From an uncultured Oscillibacter sp. (GTDB lineage Bacteria > Bacillota > Clostridia > Oscillospirales > Oscillospiraceae), in assembly GCA_910579435.1 (NCBI GenBank), contig CAJTVF010000013.1:1-51397 (forward strand): 51,397 nt of DNA, given 5' to 3'. Below are positions 31,788 to 39,978 of the stretch, piece by piece (the stretch's first letter is position 1; each line of letters begins with the position of its first letter). The notes beneath the pieces are model-generated. The model made no database searches. It was not told where the DNA came from and was given only the letters and a program-made list of their open reading frames with translations. Made by a program: the position numbers and the translations under genes.

Positions 31788-33449
31788 TTACGCGGCAATT
31801 CCCAAGGGGGAGAACAGGACGTAGATGGCGGCCGCCAGAATCAGGCCGACAATGGAGACCACATGCCGGTACTTCCAGGGCGTCAGGTCCACCGCGCCCA
31901 CGTCCTGGGGGACGTATTCCTCGGCGGGCCGGTACTTGTTCAGGGCCCACATGATGAGGAGCTCAATAGGAAACAGCACCGCCATGGCATAGAGGTAGTG
32001 GATGGGGTTGTCCGTGCCGGGGTAGCAGGGGGCGATCAGCAGGAATACGCCGTAGCAGACCACGTGGAAGATGGTGATGATCTTCGGCGTATAGGCGGGC
32101 AGGCGCTTGAACAGGAACACGCCTAGGATGGTGCACAGCACCGGCAGGGACACGAACTGGCTCATGGAGTTCAGAAAGGTGGTGATGCCCTTGGCGTTCA
32201 TGACGAAGGGGGCGATGACGATGGACACGCAGCCCGCGACGGTCCCGTAGATTTTGCCCACCTTGACGCAGTGGGCGTCGGAGGCGTCGGGCTTGAAGGC
32301 GGAGCGGTACAGGTCCAGGGTGAACATGGTGGAGGCGGAGTTCAGAACGGAGTTGAAGGAGGACAGGATGGCGCCGAACATGACGGCGGCAAAGAAGCCC
32401 ATTACCGGCTTGGGAATGATGGCGGAGATCAGGGCGGGGTAGGCGAAATCAATGGCCTGCTCGCCGGCGGCGGCGATGGCCTCCTGGATGGAGGGCAGGT
32501 AGAAGGCGATGATGCCGGGAATGACCAGGTACAGGGGACCCAGGCACTTGAGGAAGCCGCAGAAGATCGCGCCCTTTTGCCCCTCCTTCAGGGACTTGGC
32601 CGCCAGGGCCCGCTGGACGAAGGACTGATTGGTGCACCACCAATACAGGTTGTTGAAAAACATGCCCGTGATAATAAGGGGCCAGGGGACCTCCGGTTCC
32701 GCCGCGTTCCAGGCGTTGACGGCGTTCATCTTCGCCGGGTCCGCTTGAACAATGTACTTGATGCCGTCAATGACGCCGCTTCCCCCGGTCTGCTGGGCCA
32801 GCACGGCGAAGCCGAGGAAGGGCACCATCAGCCCGCCGATAATCAGGCCGATGCCGTTGATGGTGTCGGACACCGCCACAGCCTTCAAGCCGCCGAAGAT
32901 GGCATAGCAGCCTCCGATGATGCCGATGATCAGGCAGAGAATCGCCACCGACTGGAATTTGCTGACTCCCAGCATGCCGGAGATGCCGAAAATCTGCTCA
33001 AACACCACCGCGCCGGAGTAAAGGATAACCGGCAGGTTCAGGATGGAGTACATCACCACGATGACCAGGGAGAACATGGTCTTGGTGCCCTTGCCGTAGC
33101 GGACCTCCATCAGGGAGGGGATGGTCATGGCCCCCATTTTCAAATAGCGGGGCAGGAAGTAGTAGGCCAGTACCAGCAGGGTGAACATGGAGCCCACCTC
33201 CCAGGCGATGGGCCCCATGTTGGACGCCCAGCTCTGGCCGTTCAGGCCCACCAGCTGCTCGGCGGAGAGGTTGGTCAGCAGCAGGGACCCGGCGATGACG
33301 ATGCCCGGCAGGCCCCGGCCCGCCAGGAAGTAGCCCTCGGCGGAGTCCAGGTCGTCGCCCCGGGTCTTCCAGCTGGAGACGATGGCCACCAGAGCGGTGA
33401 AGAGGACGAAGGAGATCAGCGTCCATGCGAGTGAACTGAAGAACGTCAT
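31788..33449 (-). CDS. Sodium:solute symporter (SSS family)
   Basis: A 553-residue Na+-coupled symporter with about 14 hydrophobic helices. The helix-1 region DSAEGYFLAGRGLPG is followed by GSLLLTNLSAEQLVGLNGQS, the unwound Na+-site segment of SSS transporters. Location between iol genes and a divergent LacI regulator suggests uptake of inositol or a related polyol. ATG 33447-33449 is preferred because GGAGG lies 8 nt upstream, inside the codons of a longer frame. Confidence 0.9.
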   Translation of the reverse strand: MTFFSSLAWTLISFVLFTALVAIVSSWKTRGDDLDSAEGYFLAGRGLPGIVIAGSLLLTNLSAEQLVGLNGQSWASNMGPIAWEVGSMFTLLVLAYYFLPRYLKMGAMTIPSLMEVRYGKGTKTMFSLVIVVMYSILNLPVILYSGAVVFEQIFGISGMLGVSKFQSVAILCLIIGIIGGCYAIFGGLKAVAVSDTINGIGLIIGGLMVPFLGFAVLAQQTGGSGVIDGIKYIVQADPAKMNAVNAWNAAEPEVPWPLIITGMFFNNLYWWCTNQSFVQRALAAKSLKEGQKGAIFCGFLKCLGPLYLVIPGIIAFYLPSIQEAIAAAGEQAIDFAYPALISAIIPKPVMGFFAAVMFGAILSSFNSVLNSASTMFTLDLYRSAFKPDASDAHCVKVGKIYGTVAGCVSIVIAPFVMNAKGITTFLNSMSQFVSLPVLCTILGVFLFKRLPAYTPKIITIFHVVCYGVFLLIAPCYPGTDNPIHYLYAMAVLFPIELLIMWALNKYRPAEEYVPQDVGAVDLTPWKYRHVVSIVGLILAAAIYVLFSPLGIAA

Positions 33450-33826
33450 TGTTACAGCCTCCATTCATGTTGTCGGAAGAGAAACAGAGGCACGCAAAAC
33501 GCACGCATCGGGAGAGCGGACAAGCGGTCCCGCCGGGGAGCGCGCGGCAACGCGCCCTCGGGTCCCGGACGGGGCTTTTGATTCACTGATATCAAAATAC
33601 CATAGAAACCGGCGGCCCGCAAGGGGAATTCCGGCAAAAATCCTCCAAATTAAAAAGTTTGGAGGAGCCGGAAAACCCAGGGGAGCTTTCTTGTGCAATT
33701 CCCCCTTCTCCGCCTTAAAAATGCGTGCAATTGCGTTCTTTTCCTGAGAGTCCAGGGAATATACTTGCCAGGGGGCGGGTCCTGTGCTATAATGCCCGCA
33801 TATAAAACCGTGAGGAGGGGTGCATC
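33450..33826. other. Divergent intergenic region, SSS symporter / lacI
   Basis: It carries the lacI promoter (listed) and, further upstream, the symporter control region. GCAATTGC (33727-33734), inside TGCGTGCAATTGCG, is a small palindrome near the lacI promoter and a possible operator. TGCGTGCAAT recurs at 43168-43177, upstream of the transketolase genes. No gene seen. Confidence 0.5.
33765..33793 (+). promoter_or_regulatory. Sigma-A promoter of the lacI-type gene
   Basis: TTGCCA (33765-33770), 17 nt, TATAAT (33788-33793), about 27 bp before GAGGAGG and the ATG. Confidence 0.8.
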
Positions 33827-34861
33827 ATGGCGGTAACGTCTCAGCAGATTGCCGAGCTGGCGGGGGTGTCCCGGGGAACGGTGGACCGGGCCCTCCACAA
33901 CCGGGGCCGGGTGAGCCCGGAGGTGGCGGCCCGCATCCAAAAGATCGCGGAGGAGCTGGGCTACCGCCCCAACTCCATCGGGCAGGCCCTGGTCCGGGCC
34001 AGGCAGGGCCTGCGGCTGGGGGCCATCCTCCAGTCGGCGGAGACGCCCACCATGCAGGACGTGGCCGTTGGGGCCCGGCAGGCCGCGGAGGAGCTCCGGC
34101 TCTCCGGCGTGGAGGTGGAAATCCGGGAAATCCAGGGCCGGGACACGGCCAAGGTCCTCCGGCAGATCAATGAGCTCCTGGACTGGGGAGCCGGCGGCTT
34201 AGCCATCGCCTCCAACAACACCCCGGACCTGGTCCGGCGCATCGACCAGCTTTACCAGCAGGGCGTCCCGGTGGCGACCTTCAACACCGACGCGCCGGAC
34301 AGCAAGCGGCTGTGCTTTGTGGGCATGGACAGCTACCGGGCGGGGCAGACAGCGGCGGGCCTGGTCCGGCAGATGCTGCCAAACGGCGGGCTGGTCCTCC
34401 CCATCGCCGGGCACGTCAACAACGGAGCCCATTACAGCCGCCTCCGGGGCTTCCTGGACGCCTTGAAGGACGCGGGCGACATCCAGCTTCTCCCCTTCCA
34501 GCCCTGCTTCGACCGGGACGACTATGCCCATGAGATCACCCAGCACACCCTCCGGGAGAACCCCTCCCTGTCCTGCGTCTATATTACCTCCAACGGCCAG
34601 CGGGGTGTTTGCCGGGCCATCGAGGACGAGCGCCGGAAGGGCCGGGTCCGGGTGGTGGCCTACGACCTGAACGAGCCGAACCGGAAGCTGCTGCAAAGCG
34701 GGGACCTGAGCTTCGTTCTGGACCAGGTGGCCTTGGACCAGGGCCGCCGCCCCCTGCAAATCCTCTATCACTATCTGCTGAACGGGACGCCGCCGGAAAA
34801 GGAGCTGCTCTATACGGATATCCTGATCCGCACAAAATACAACAGCGGGGATGAAGCCTGA
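33827..34861 (+). CDS. LacI-family transcriptional regulator (iol side)
   Basis: 344 residues. The N-terminal HTH (TSQQIAELAGVSRGTVDRAL) and hinge helix are followed by a periplasmic-binding-protein-like sensor from about residue 64. DNA-reading residues in helix 2 read SRGTVDRAL rather than the more usual SxxTVSRxL. This subgroup often pairs with sugar or polyol operons. It is divergent from the SSS symporter and iol genes, so it probably represses them and itself in the absence of the imported sugar. Confidence 0.92.
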   Translation: MAVTSQQIAELAGVSRGTVDRALHNRGRVSPEVAARIQKIAEELGYRPNSIGQALVRARQGLRLGAILQSAETPTMQDVAVGARQAAEELRLSGVEVEIREIQGRDTAKVLRQINELLDWGAGGLAIASNNTPDLVRRIDQLYQQGVPVATFNTDAPDSKRLCFVGMDSYRAGQTAAGLVRQMLPNGGLVLPIAGHVNNGAHYSRLRGFLDALKDAGDIQLLPFQPCFDRDDYAHEITQHTLRENPSLSCVYITSNGQRGVCRAIEDERRKGRVRVVAYDLNEPNRKLLQSGDLSFVLDQVALDQGRRPLQILYHYLLNGTPPEKELLYTDILIRTKYNSGDEA

Positions 34862-34946
34862 ACCCCGCCGGGTCCCGCGTTTCCGCAAGGACGGCAAAGT
34901 GTGCGGCAAATTGCCATTTGAAACATTTCGAGATGTTGCCTTGTGG

Positions 34947-34972
34947 GGGCGGGCCTGTGTGTCCGCCCTTTT
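34947..34972 (+). terminator. Terminator of the lacI-type gene
   Basis: GGGCGG (34947-34952) and CCGCCC (34963-34968), followed by TTTTCCC. Confidence 0.65.
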
Positions 34973-35059
34973 CCCGTTTGCGCCGGAATCCGAACCGGCC
35001 CCGGCCTTTGCGTGACAGGGTGTACACGCGGGGCCACCCTGCTCCCCTTCCTCTTTAAA

Positions 35060-35381
35060 GGAACCACTGATGAAATCCCCGCGCACAGCTTTACGCCATA
35101 AATTCCCGCTGGACTGCGTTAGAAAATCTTGAAATCCGTCAGGATTCCTGCGATTTTCTTCCTTGTCAGCAGAAATTTCTGGCGCAAATCTGCACACGTT
35201 GATTTAGGCCTTGTTTGAAAAATGGCAAAACGCCGTCTTGGGGCATCCTTTTCCGCCAGGACTGCGTTGATTGGACTTGAAATCCGTCAGGATTCCTGCG
35301 TCCAATCGCCTTGCCTGGCAAAAAAATCTGCCCCAATCCAGCATTCCGCCAATTTTCAAACAAGGCCTAATCAGTGCTTCC
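35060..35381 (+). repeat. Foldback repeat family A, copy 3, carrying a nested family B element
   Basis: Family A ends GGAACCACTGATGAAATC (left) and GATTTAATCAGTGCTTCC (right, split by the insert). Without the insert and its TA duplication it is exactly 159 bp, as in copies 1 and 2. Mutated ends and degraded TTAA flanks (TTAAA and TAAA) show it is the oldest of the three. Confidence 0.88.
35207..35367 (+). repeat. Foldback repeat family B, copy 1 (161 bp, TA duplication), nested
   Basis: Ends GGCCTTGTTTGAAAA and its complement, flanked by TA at 35205-35206 and 35368-35369. The uninterrupted family A sequence has a single TA at this place, so TA is a genuine target duplication. Its centre is GATTGGAC-TT-GAAATCC-GTCA-GGATTCC-TGC-GTCCAATC, nearer to family A than to the other B copies. 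Confidence 0.92.
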
Positions 35382-35422
35382 TAAAAAATGCGCGTTGAGC
35401 CGTTCCCTGCAATTTCCAGGGA

Positions 35423-35451
35423 TTGAAAATTGGATAAATTTATGATATCAT
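35423..35451 (+). promoter_or_regulatory. Sigma-A promoter of the ROK-like gene operon
   Basis: TTGAAA (35423-35428), 17 nt, TATCAT (35446-35451). Confidence 0.75.
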
Positions 35452-35452
35452 G

Positions 35453-35467
35453 ACATGGTAACCATGT
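35453..35467. promoter_or_regulatory. Palindromic operator over the transcription start
   Basis: ACATGGT-A-ACCATGT, perfect 7-bp arms, directly after the -10. The RpiR regulator encoded third in this operon is the natural candidate to bind it. Confidence 0.7.
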
Positions 35468-35524
35468 GAACACCGCGCCCGGCGAAGCCCGCAACTCAAA
35501 ACGTATGGATAAAGGAGAATCGTT

Positions 35525-36904
35525 ATGGATCGTTTTGGCATCAATGTGACTCTCAAGCACACGCCTTCCCTGGACCCGGACTTTATCCCACTCATGCGGT
35601 TCAACCGCGCGTTCCTGGCCACGGCAAAAAAACCGGTGGGCATCGCCGTGGAGCGGGCAGACGGCCAGATGGCCTCCTGCCGGACCTTCATTCACGGCAC
35701 GCCGGAGATGGCCGAGGCCGACCACTACTATATCGAGCGGCTGGTGAAAACCATCCTCTGGATGAAGGGCGGCTTTAAGGTTTACGTCAGCGGCGACGCA
35801 GGCGTTTACGAGTACCTGAAATCCGTTTACTGCGCCGGCGGGCAGCAGGAATTCGACTGGGACTATATGGCCAATGTCTTCGAGCATCCTTTTGAGATCG
35901 TGCTGGTGGACGAGATCCCCGCCGCCAAGGACGACCCCAAGGCCATCGGAGGCCATATGGAGGGCTGCCGCATCGGCTTTGACGCCGGCGGAAGCGACCG
36001 GAAGGTCTCCGCCGTCATCGACGGCGAGACGGTCTATTCCGAGGAGGTGGTCTGGTTCCCCAAGACCAACTCCGACCCGGACTACCACTACGACGGCATC
36101 GTCTCCGCCCTGAAATCCGCCGCGGAGCACATGCCCCGGGTGGACGCGGTGGGCGTCAGCTCCGCCGGCGTGTTCATCAACAACCGGACCATGAACGCCT
36201 CGCTGTTCCTCAAGGTCCCCAAGGAGATCTACGACGAAAAGGTCAAGGATATCTATATCCGGGCCATCCGGGACACCTTTGGCGGCGTGCCCTACTGCGT
36301 CATCAACGACGGCGACGTCTCCGCCCTGGCGGGGGCCATGAGCCTGAACGACAACAGCGTCCTGGGCATCGCCATGGGCACCAGTGAGGCGGTGGGGTAT
36401 GTAGACGAGGAGGGCCGGATCACCGGCTGGCTCAACGAGCTGGCCTTCGTTCCCGTGGACGCCCACCCCGGCGCCATGCGGGACGAGTGGTCCAACGACA
36501 TCGGCTGCGGCGTGAAGTACTTCTCCCAGGACGGCGTGATCAAGCTGGCCCCCCGGGCGGGCATTGAGCTGGACGAAAGCGCCTCCCCCGCCGAGAAGCT
36601 GAAAGCCGTCCAGAAGCTGATGGCGGAGGACGATCCCCGGGCCGCCAAGGTCTACGAGTCCATCGGCGTGTACCTGGGCCACACCCTGGCCTATTACTTC
36701 GAGCTCTACGGCTGCCGCCATGTGCTGCTGCTGGGCCGGGTCATGAGCGGCAAGGGCGGCGACCTCATCCTGGACACCGCCAAAAAAGTGCTGGCCGACG
36801 AGTACCCGGAGCTGGAGGGGAAGATGGTCCCCGAGCTGCCGGATGAAAAATTCCGCCGGGTGGGCCAGTCCATGGCCGCCGCCAGCCTGCCGGAGGGCAG
36901 ATAA
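35525..36904 (+). CDS. ROK-like sugar kinase/regulator with extended N-terminus
   Basis: 459 residues of the ASKHA actin-like kinase fold. The phosphate-1 loop is IGFDAGGSDRKVSAVIDG near 152. VDAVGVSSAGVFINN and GIAMGTSEAVGYVDEEG provide the connect and ATP segments. The ROK zinc motif CxCGxxGC is not visible, and about 145 residues precede the kinase core, unlike ordinary glucokinases. It may phosphorylate an amino sugar or another hexose, because an AGE-type epimerase follows. AAGGAG precedes the ATG. It is the first gene of a four-gene plus-strand operon. Confidence 0.75.
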   Translation: MDRFGINVTLKHTPSLDPDFIPLMRFNRAFLATAKKPVGIAVERADGQMASCRTFIHGTPEMAEADHYYIERLVKTILWMKGGFKVYVSGDAGVYEYLKSVYCAGGQQEFDWDYMANVFEHPFEIVLVDEIPAAKDDPKAIGGHMEGCRIGFDAGGSDRKVSAVIDGETVYSEEVVWFPKTNSDPDYHYDGIVSALKSAAEHMPRVDAVGVSSAGVFINNRTMNASLFLKVPKEIYDEKVKDIYIRAIRDTFGGVPYCVINDGDVSALAGAMSLNDNSVLGIAMGTSEAVGYVDEEGRITGWLNELAFVPVDAHPGAMRDEWSNDIGCGVKYFSQDGVIKLAPRAGIELDESASPAEKLKAVQKLMAEDDPRAAKVYESIGVYLGHTLAYYFELYGCRHVLLLGRVMSGKGGDLILDTAKKVLADEYPELEGKMVPELPDEKFRRVGQSMAAASLPEGR

Positions 36905-36960
36905 GGGCCCCGGAGGTCTGGAATTCCCGGAGGAATGGCCAGGCCCCCCAGGGGGAATGC

Positions 36961-36997
36961 GGTAGCCGTCAGCGGCAAAGCCGCCGACGGCTATCCA
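36961..36997 (+). other. Intercistronic hairpin between kinase and epimerase genes
   Basis: GGTAGCCGTCAGCGGC (36961-36976) can pair with GCCGCCGACGGCTATCC (36980-36996) with one bulge and one mismatch. No T-run. It probably modulates mRNA stability. Confidence 0.55.
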
Positions 36998-37053
36998 AGG
37001 GGCAGGCCCCACAAAGAATCCAATGCCCCCGAACAAGCCGGGAGCATATAGAA

Positions 37054-38268
37054 ATGAGGAATATGATGGATCGGCAAAAATTACAGGAAGCCCGGACCTG
37101 GATCCGGGGAGAGCTGGAGCGCTCCGCCAGCTTCTGGCTGGAGCATGGAATGGACAAGGAGCACGGCGGCGTGTACACCTGCCTGGACCGGAAGGGCGAG
37201 ATCTACTCCACCGACAAGAGCGTGTGGATGCAGGGCCGCTGCGGATGGATTTTCGCCTTCCTGTGCCACAATTACGGCGTGAAGCAGGAGTGGCTGGACG
37301 CGTCGAAAAGCTGCCTGGACTTCATGGAGGCCCACTGCTTCAACCACGCCTGCGGTGACCGGATGTACTTCACCGTCACCGCGGAGGGCCGGCCCCTGCG
37401 CCAGCGGCGCTACTACTTTTCCGAGGCCTTCTGCGCCATCGCCAACGCCGAGTATTACGGCGTAACAGGGGACAAGGCGCGGCTGGAGCGGGCCCGCCAG
37501 TGCTATGACCTGTACTGGGACCTGAGCCAGGGCAAGCCGGACCCCGTGGGCATGGGCCCCAAGACCATCCCTGAGACCCGGACGGGCCGGGCCTTCGGCA
37601 CGCCCATGATTATCCTGAACGTCACCGGCGTGCTGCTGCGGACGGACCCGGAGCGGAAAGCCCTCTATGAGGAGCGGGCCCAGCAGTGCGTGGACGATAT
37701 TTTCAAGTACCATGTAAAGCCGGAACTGAAATGCACCCTGGAAAACGTGGATGTGGACGGGACTCCCCGGCTGTACTACACCGAGGGCCGCACCGTCAAC
37801 CCCGGCCACGACATCGAGGGCGTGTGGTTCCTGCTGGAGCACGCCCAGCGGACCGGGAACAAGTCCCTGGTCCAAAAGGCGGCGGAGATGTTCGACTGGG
37901 CCATCGCCGCCGGGTGGGATGAGGAGTACGGCGGGCTGCTGTACTTCACCGACTGCCTGGGGAAGCCCCCCGAGGCTTACGAGCACGACATGAAGCTCTG
38001 GTGGCCCCACAATGAGATTCTGATTGCCTCCATGATGCTCTACCGGGACACCCGGGAGGAGAAATACCTGGAGTGGTTCTACAAGACCCTGGACTACTGC
38101 AAGGCCCACTTTGCCGACCCCGAATACGGCGAGTGGTACGGCTATCTCCGCCGGGACGGCCTGCCGACCATGCCCTCTACGAAGGGCAGCACCTTCAAGG
38201 GCCCCTTCCACCTGCCCCGGAGCATGATCCTGGTGGATCAGACGATTGGCGAGATTTTAGGGGAGTAA
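37054..38268 (+). CDS. AGE-family N-acylglucosamine 2-epimerase
   Basis: 404 residues of the (alpha/alpha)6-barrel epimerase/isomerase family: GGVYTCLDRKGEIYSTDKSV, WMQGRCGWIFAFL, RYYFSEAFCAIANAEYY, VNPGHDIEGVWFLLE and KLWWPHNEILIASMM carry the conserved active-site Arg, Glu and His residues. The family interconverts GlcNAc and ManNAc or isomerises mannose or cellobiose. Start ATG 37054 is weakly supported (GGGAG at 37041-37045); ATG 37063 or 37066 behind GAGGA is an alternative. The gene likely works with the ROK-like kinase before it. Confidence 0.88.
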   Translation: MRNMMDRQKLQEARTWIRGELERSASFWLEHGMDKEHGGVYTCLDRKGEIYSTDKSVWMQGRCGWIFAFLCHNYGVKQEWLDASKSCLDFMEAHCFNHACGDRMYFTVTAEGRPLRQRRYYFSEAFCAIANAEYYGVTGDKARLERARQCYDLYWDLSQGKPDPVGMGPKTIPETRTGRAFGTPMIILNVTGVLLRTDPERKALYEERAQQCVDDIFKYHVKPELKCTLENVDVDGTPRLYYTEGRTVNPGHDIEGVWFLLEHAQRTGNKSLVQKAAEMFDWAIAAGWDEEYGGLLYFTDCLGKPPEAYEHDMKLWWPHNEILIASMMLYRDTREEKYLEWFYKTLDYCKAHFADPEYGEWYGYLRRDGLPTMPSTKGSTFKGPFHLPRSMILVDQTIGEILGE

Positions 38269-38294
38269 AACCAGGACGGCAGAAGGAGACGCAG

Positions 38295-39149
38295 ATGGGC
38301 AAGGATATCATCGCGCTGATGCTCCAGGAGTACGAGTGCTTTACCCGGTCGGAGCGGAAGATCGCCGACTATGTGCTGGAGCACCAGGAGGAGACCCAAT
38401 ATATCAGCATCACCGACCTGAGCGCCCAGTGCGGCGTGGCGGTGTCCACCGTGTCCCTGTTCTGCCGGAAGCTGAAGCTGGCGGGCTTCAACGACTTTAA
38501 ATTGGAGCTGGCCCGGGCGGCGCTGCCCGCCCGGGCGGCCCTCAGCGAGCCGGGAAGTGAGATCACGGCGGGAGACTCCGCCGCCTCCGTTATGGGCAAG
38601 GTGCTCTCCGCCGTGCAGGACACGCTGAACAACGCCTATCACATGCTCTCGGAGCGGGAGGTCACCCGGGCGGCGGGCCTGCTGCGCCGGGCGGGCCAGG
38701 TGGTCTGCCTGGGACAGGGGAACCACGCGGCGGTGGCCCTGGCGGCCTGGGCCCAGTTCTCCACCACTTCCGCGAAATTCAAGACCATTCAGGATTCCCA
38801 CATGCAGATCGTAGTCCTGTCCACCCTCTCAGAGGGGGACGCGGTGCTCTACTTTTCCTATTCCGGCGCCACTCACGAGCTGCTGGAGGCGGTGGAGGTC
38901 ATCCGGGCCCGGGGGGCGAAGCTGATTCTGGTGACCCGCTACTCCAATTCTCCCGCCAGCGCCTACGCCGACGCGGTGCTGCTCTGCGGGCCCAACGAGC
39001 AGCCCTTCCAGTTCGGCTCCACCTCCGCCCTGATGGCCCAGCTCTACGTGGTGGAGGTGCTGCTCAGCGAGTTCGTCCGCCGGGATCCGGAGGAAGCGGA
39101 GCGAAACCGCCAGTCCGTGGGCAAGGCGCTGACGCAAAAGTGTATCTGA
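38295..39149 (+). CDS. MurR/RpiR-family transcriptional regulator
   Basis: 284 residues: an N-terminal HTH_6 domain (RSERKIADYVLEHQEE, then CGVAVSTVSLFCRKLKLAGF) and a C-terminal SIS phosphosugar-binding domain (GQGNHAAVALAAW, YFSYSGATHELLEAVEVIRA). It senses a sugar phosphate. The start is ATG 38295 behind AAGGAG, not the longer frame reaching into the epimerase gene. It is co-directional with the kinase and epimerase and probably autoregulates the operon through the palindrome at 35453-35467. Confidence 0.92.
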   Translation: MGKDIIALMLQEYECFTRSERKIADYVLEHQEETQYISITDLSAQCGVAVSTVSLFCRKLKLAGFNDFKLELARAALPARAALSEPGSEITAGDSAASVMGKVLSAVQDTLNNAYHMLSEREVTRAAGLLRRAGQVVCLGQGNHAAVALAAWAQFSTTSAKFKTIQDSHMQIVVLSTLSEGDAVLYFSYSGATHELLEAVEVIRARGAKLILVTRYSNSPASAYADAVLLCGPNEQPFQFGSTSALMAQLYVVEVLLSEFVRRDPEEAERNRQSVGKALTQKCI

Positions 39150-39227
39150 TTCTACCTCGGATGGTTTGGCGACCTGCCAAGCCGAAGCGGCGGCAGCGCG
39201 GAGTGGAATGAAGGAGATATTGAACAC

Positions 39228-39872
39228 ATGGGCGAGTTCTTCAATCCGGAAAAGGGTATCTGGGTCTGGCTGAGCACGATGGTGGACGTCTTCGGACTGT
39301 CCATCTTCTGGGCGTGCCTCTGCCTGCCTGTGGTCACCATCGGCCCGGCCACGGCGGCACTGTATTACACGGTGGTCAAGTGCGTCCGGGGCCGGGAGGG
39401 CGGGGCCTTCGGGTATTTTTTCCGCTCCTTCCTGCAAAATTTCAAGGTGGGGCTGCTGGCGGGGCTCATTGCGATTCCCCTGGCCCTGCTGCTGTTCGGG
39501 GGACATTACATCGTCCGTTGGTACGGCACCCGCCTGGGGGGCGGGGCCTACGTGCTCTATGTGGCCTACTACTTTGCCCTCATTCTCCCGGCGGGAGTGC
39601 TGTGCTGGCTGTTCCCTCTGCTGGGGCGGTTTGACTACCGCGTGGGCGGGCTGTTCCGCATGGCCTTTCAGCTTACCGCCGCCCATCTGCCCAGCACCGT
39701 TGTAGTGGTGCTTCTGACGGCCCAGACCGCTGTGTTTTGTATTGAGGAGTGGTGGCCGGTGGTGTTCATGCCGGTCATCGCCATGCTGCTGGTTTCGCTG
39801 TTTTTTGAGAAGATTTTTCAGCAGCACTCCCCGGAGCCGCCCCCGGAGCAGGAGGAAGATTCGAACGGGTAG
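39228..39872 (+). CDS. YesL/DUF624-family membrane protein
   Basis: A 214-residue protein with about five or six hydrophobic helices and the YesL N-terminus (FFNPEKGIWVWLSTMVDVFG, then WACLCLPVVTIGPATAALYY). Such proteins are usually encoded in sugar ABC-transport operons. Their role is unknown. No ABC transporter is present here, which is unusual. Confidence 0.8.
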   Translation: MGEFFNPEKGIWVWLSTMVDVFGLSIFWACLCLPVVTIGPATAALYYTVVKCVRGREGGAFGYFFRSFLQNFKVGLLAGLIAIPLALLLFGGHYIVRWYGTRLGGGAYVLYVAYYFALILPAGVLCWLFPLLGRFDYRVGGLFRMAFQLTAAHLPSTVVVVLLTAQTAVFCIEEWWPVVFMPVIAMLLVSLFFEKIFQQHSPEPPPEQEEDSNG

Positions 39873-39924
39873 CGGGCGGCTTCCATTTGCGCCTTCCGGG
39901 ACGCGGGCCCGGACAAAACCGTAA

Positions 39925-39961
39925 AAAACCGCCTGGCATGGTTGACATGCCAGGCGGTTTT
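39925..39961. terminator. Bidirectional terminator between converging operons
   Basis: AAAACCGCCTGGCATG (39925-39940), GTTGA, CATGCCAGGCGGTTTT (39946-39961): perfect 16-bp stem with T-tracts on both strands. Confidence 0.93.
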
Positions 39962-39978
39962 CACACAGACGGATCTGC

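Larger units (their letters stand above)
34862..35524. other. Gene-free region holding nested repeats and a promoter
   Basis: It contains a lacI terminator, the family A copy 3 repeat carrying a family B repeat inside it, and the promoter-operator of the ROK-like gene. No other gene is visible. Confidence 0.7.
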
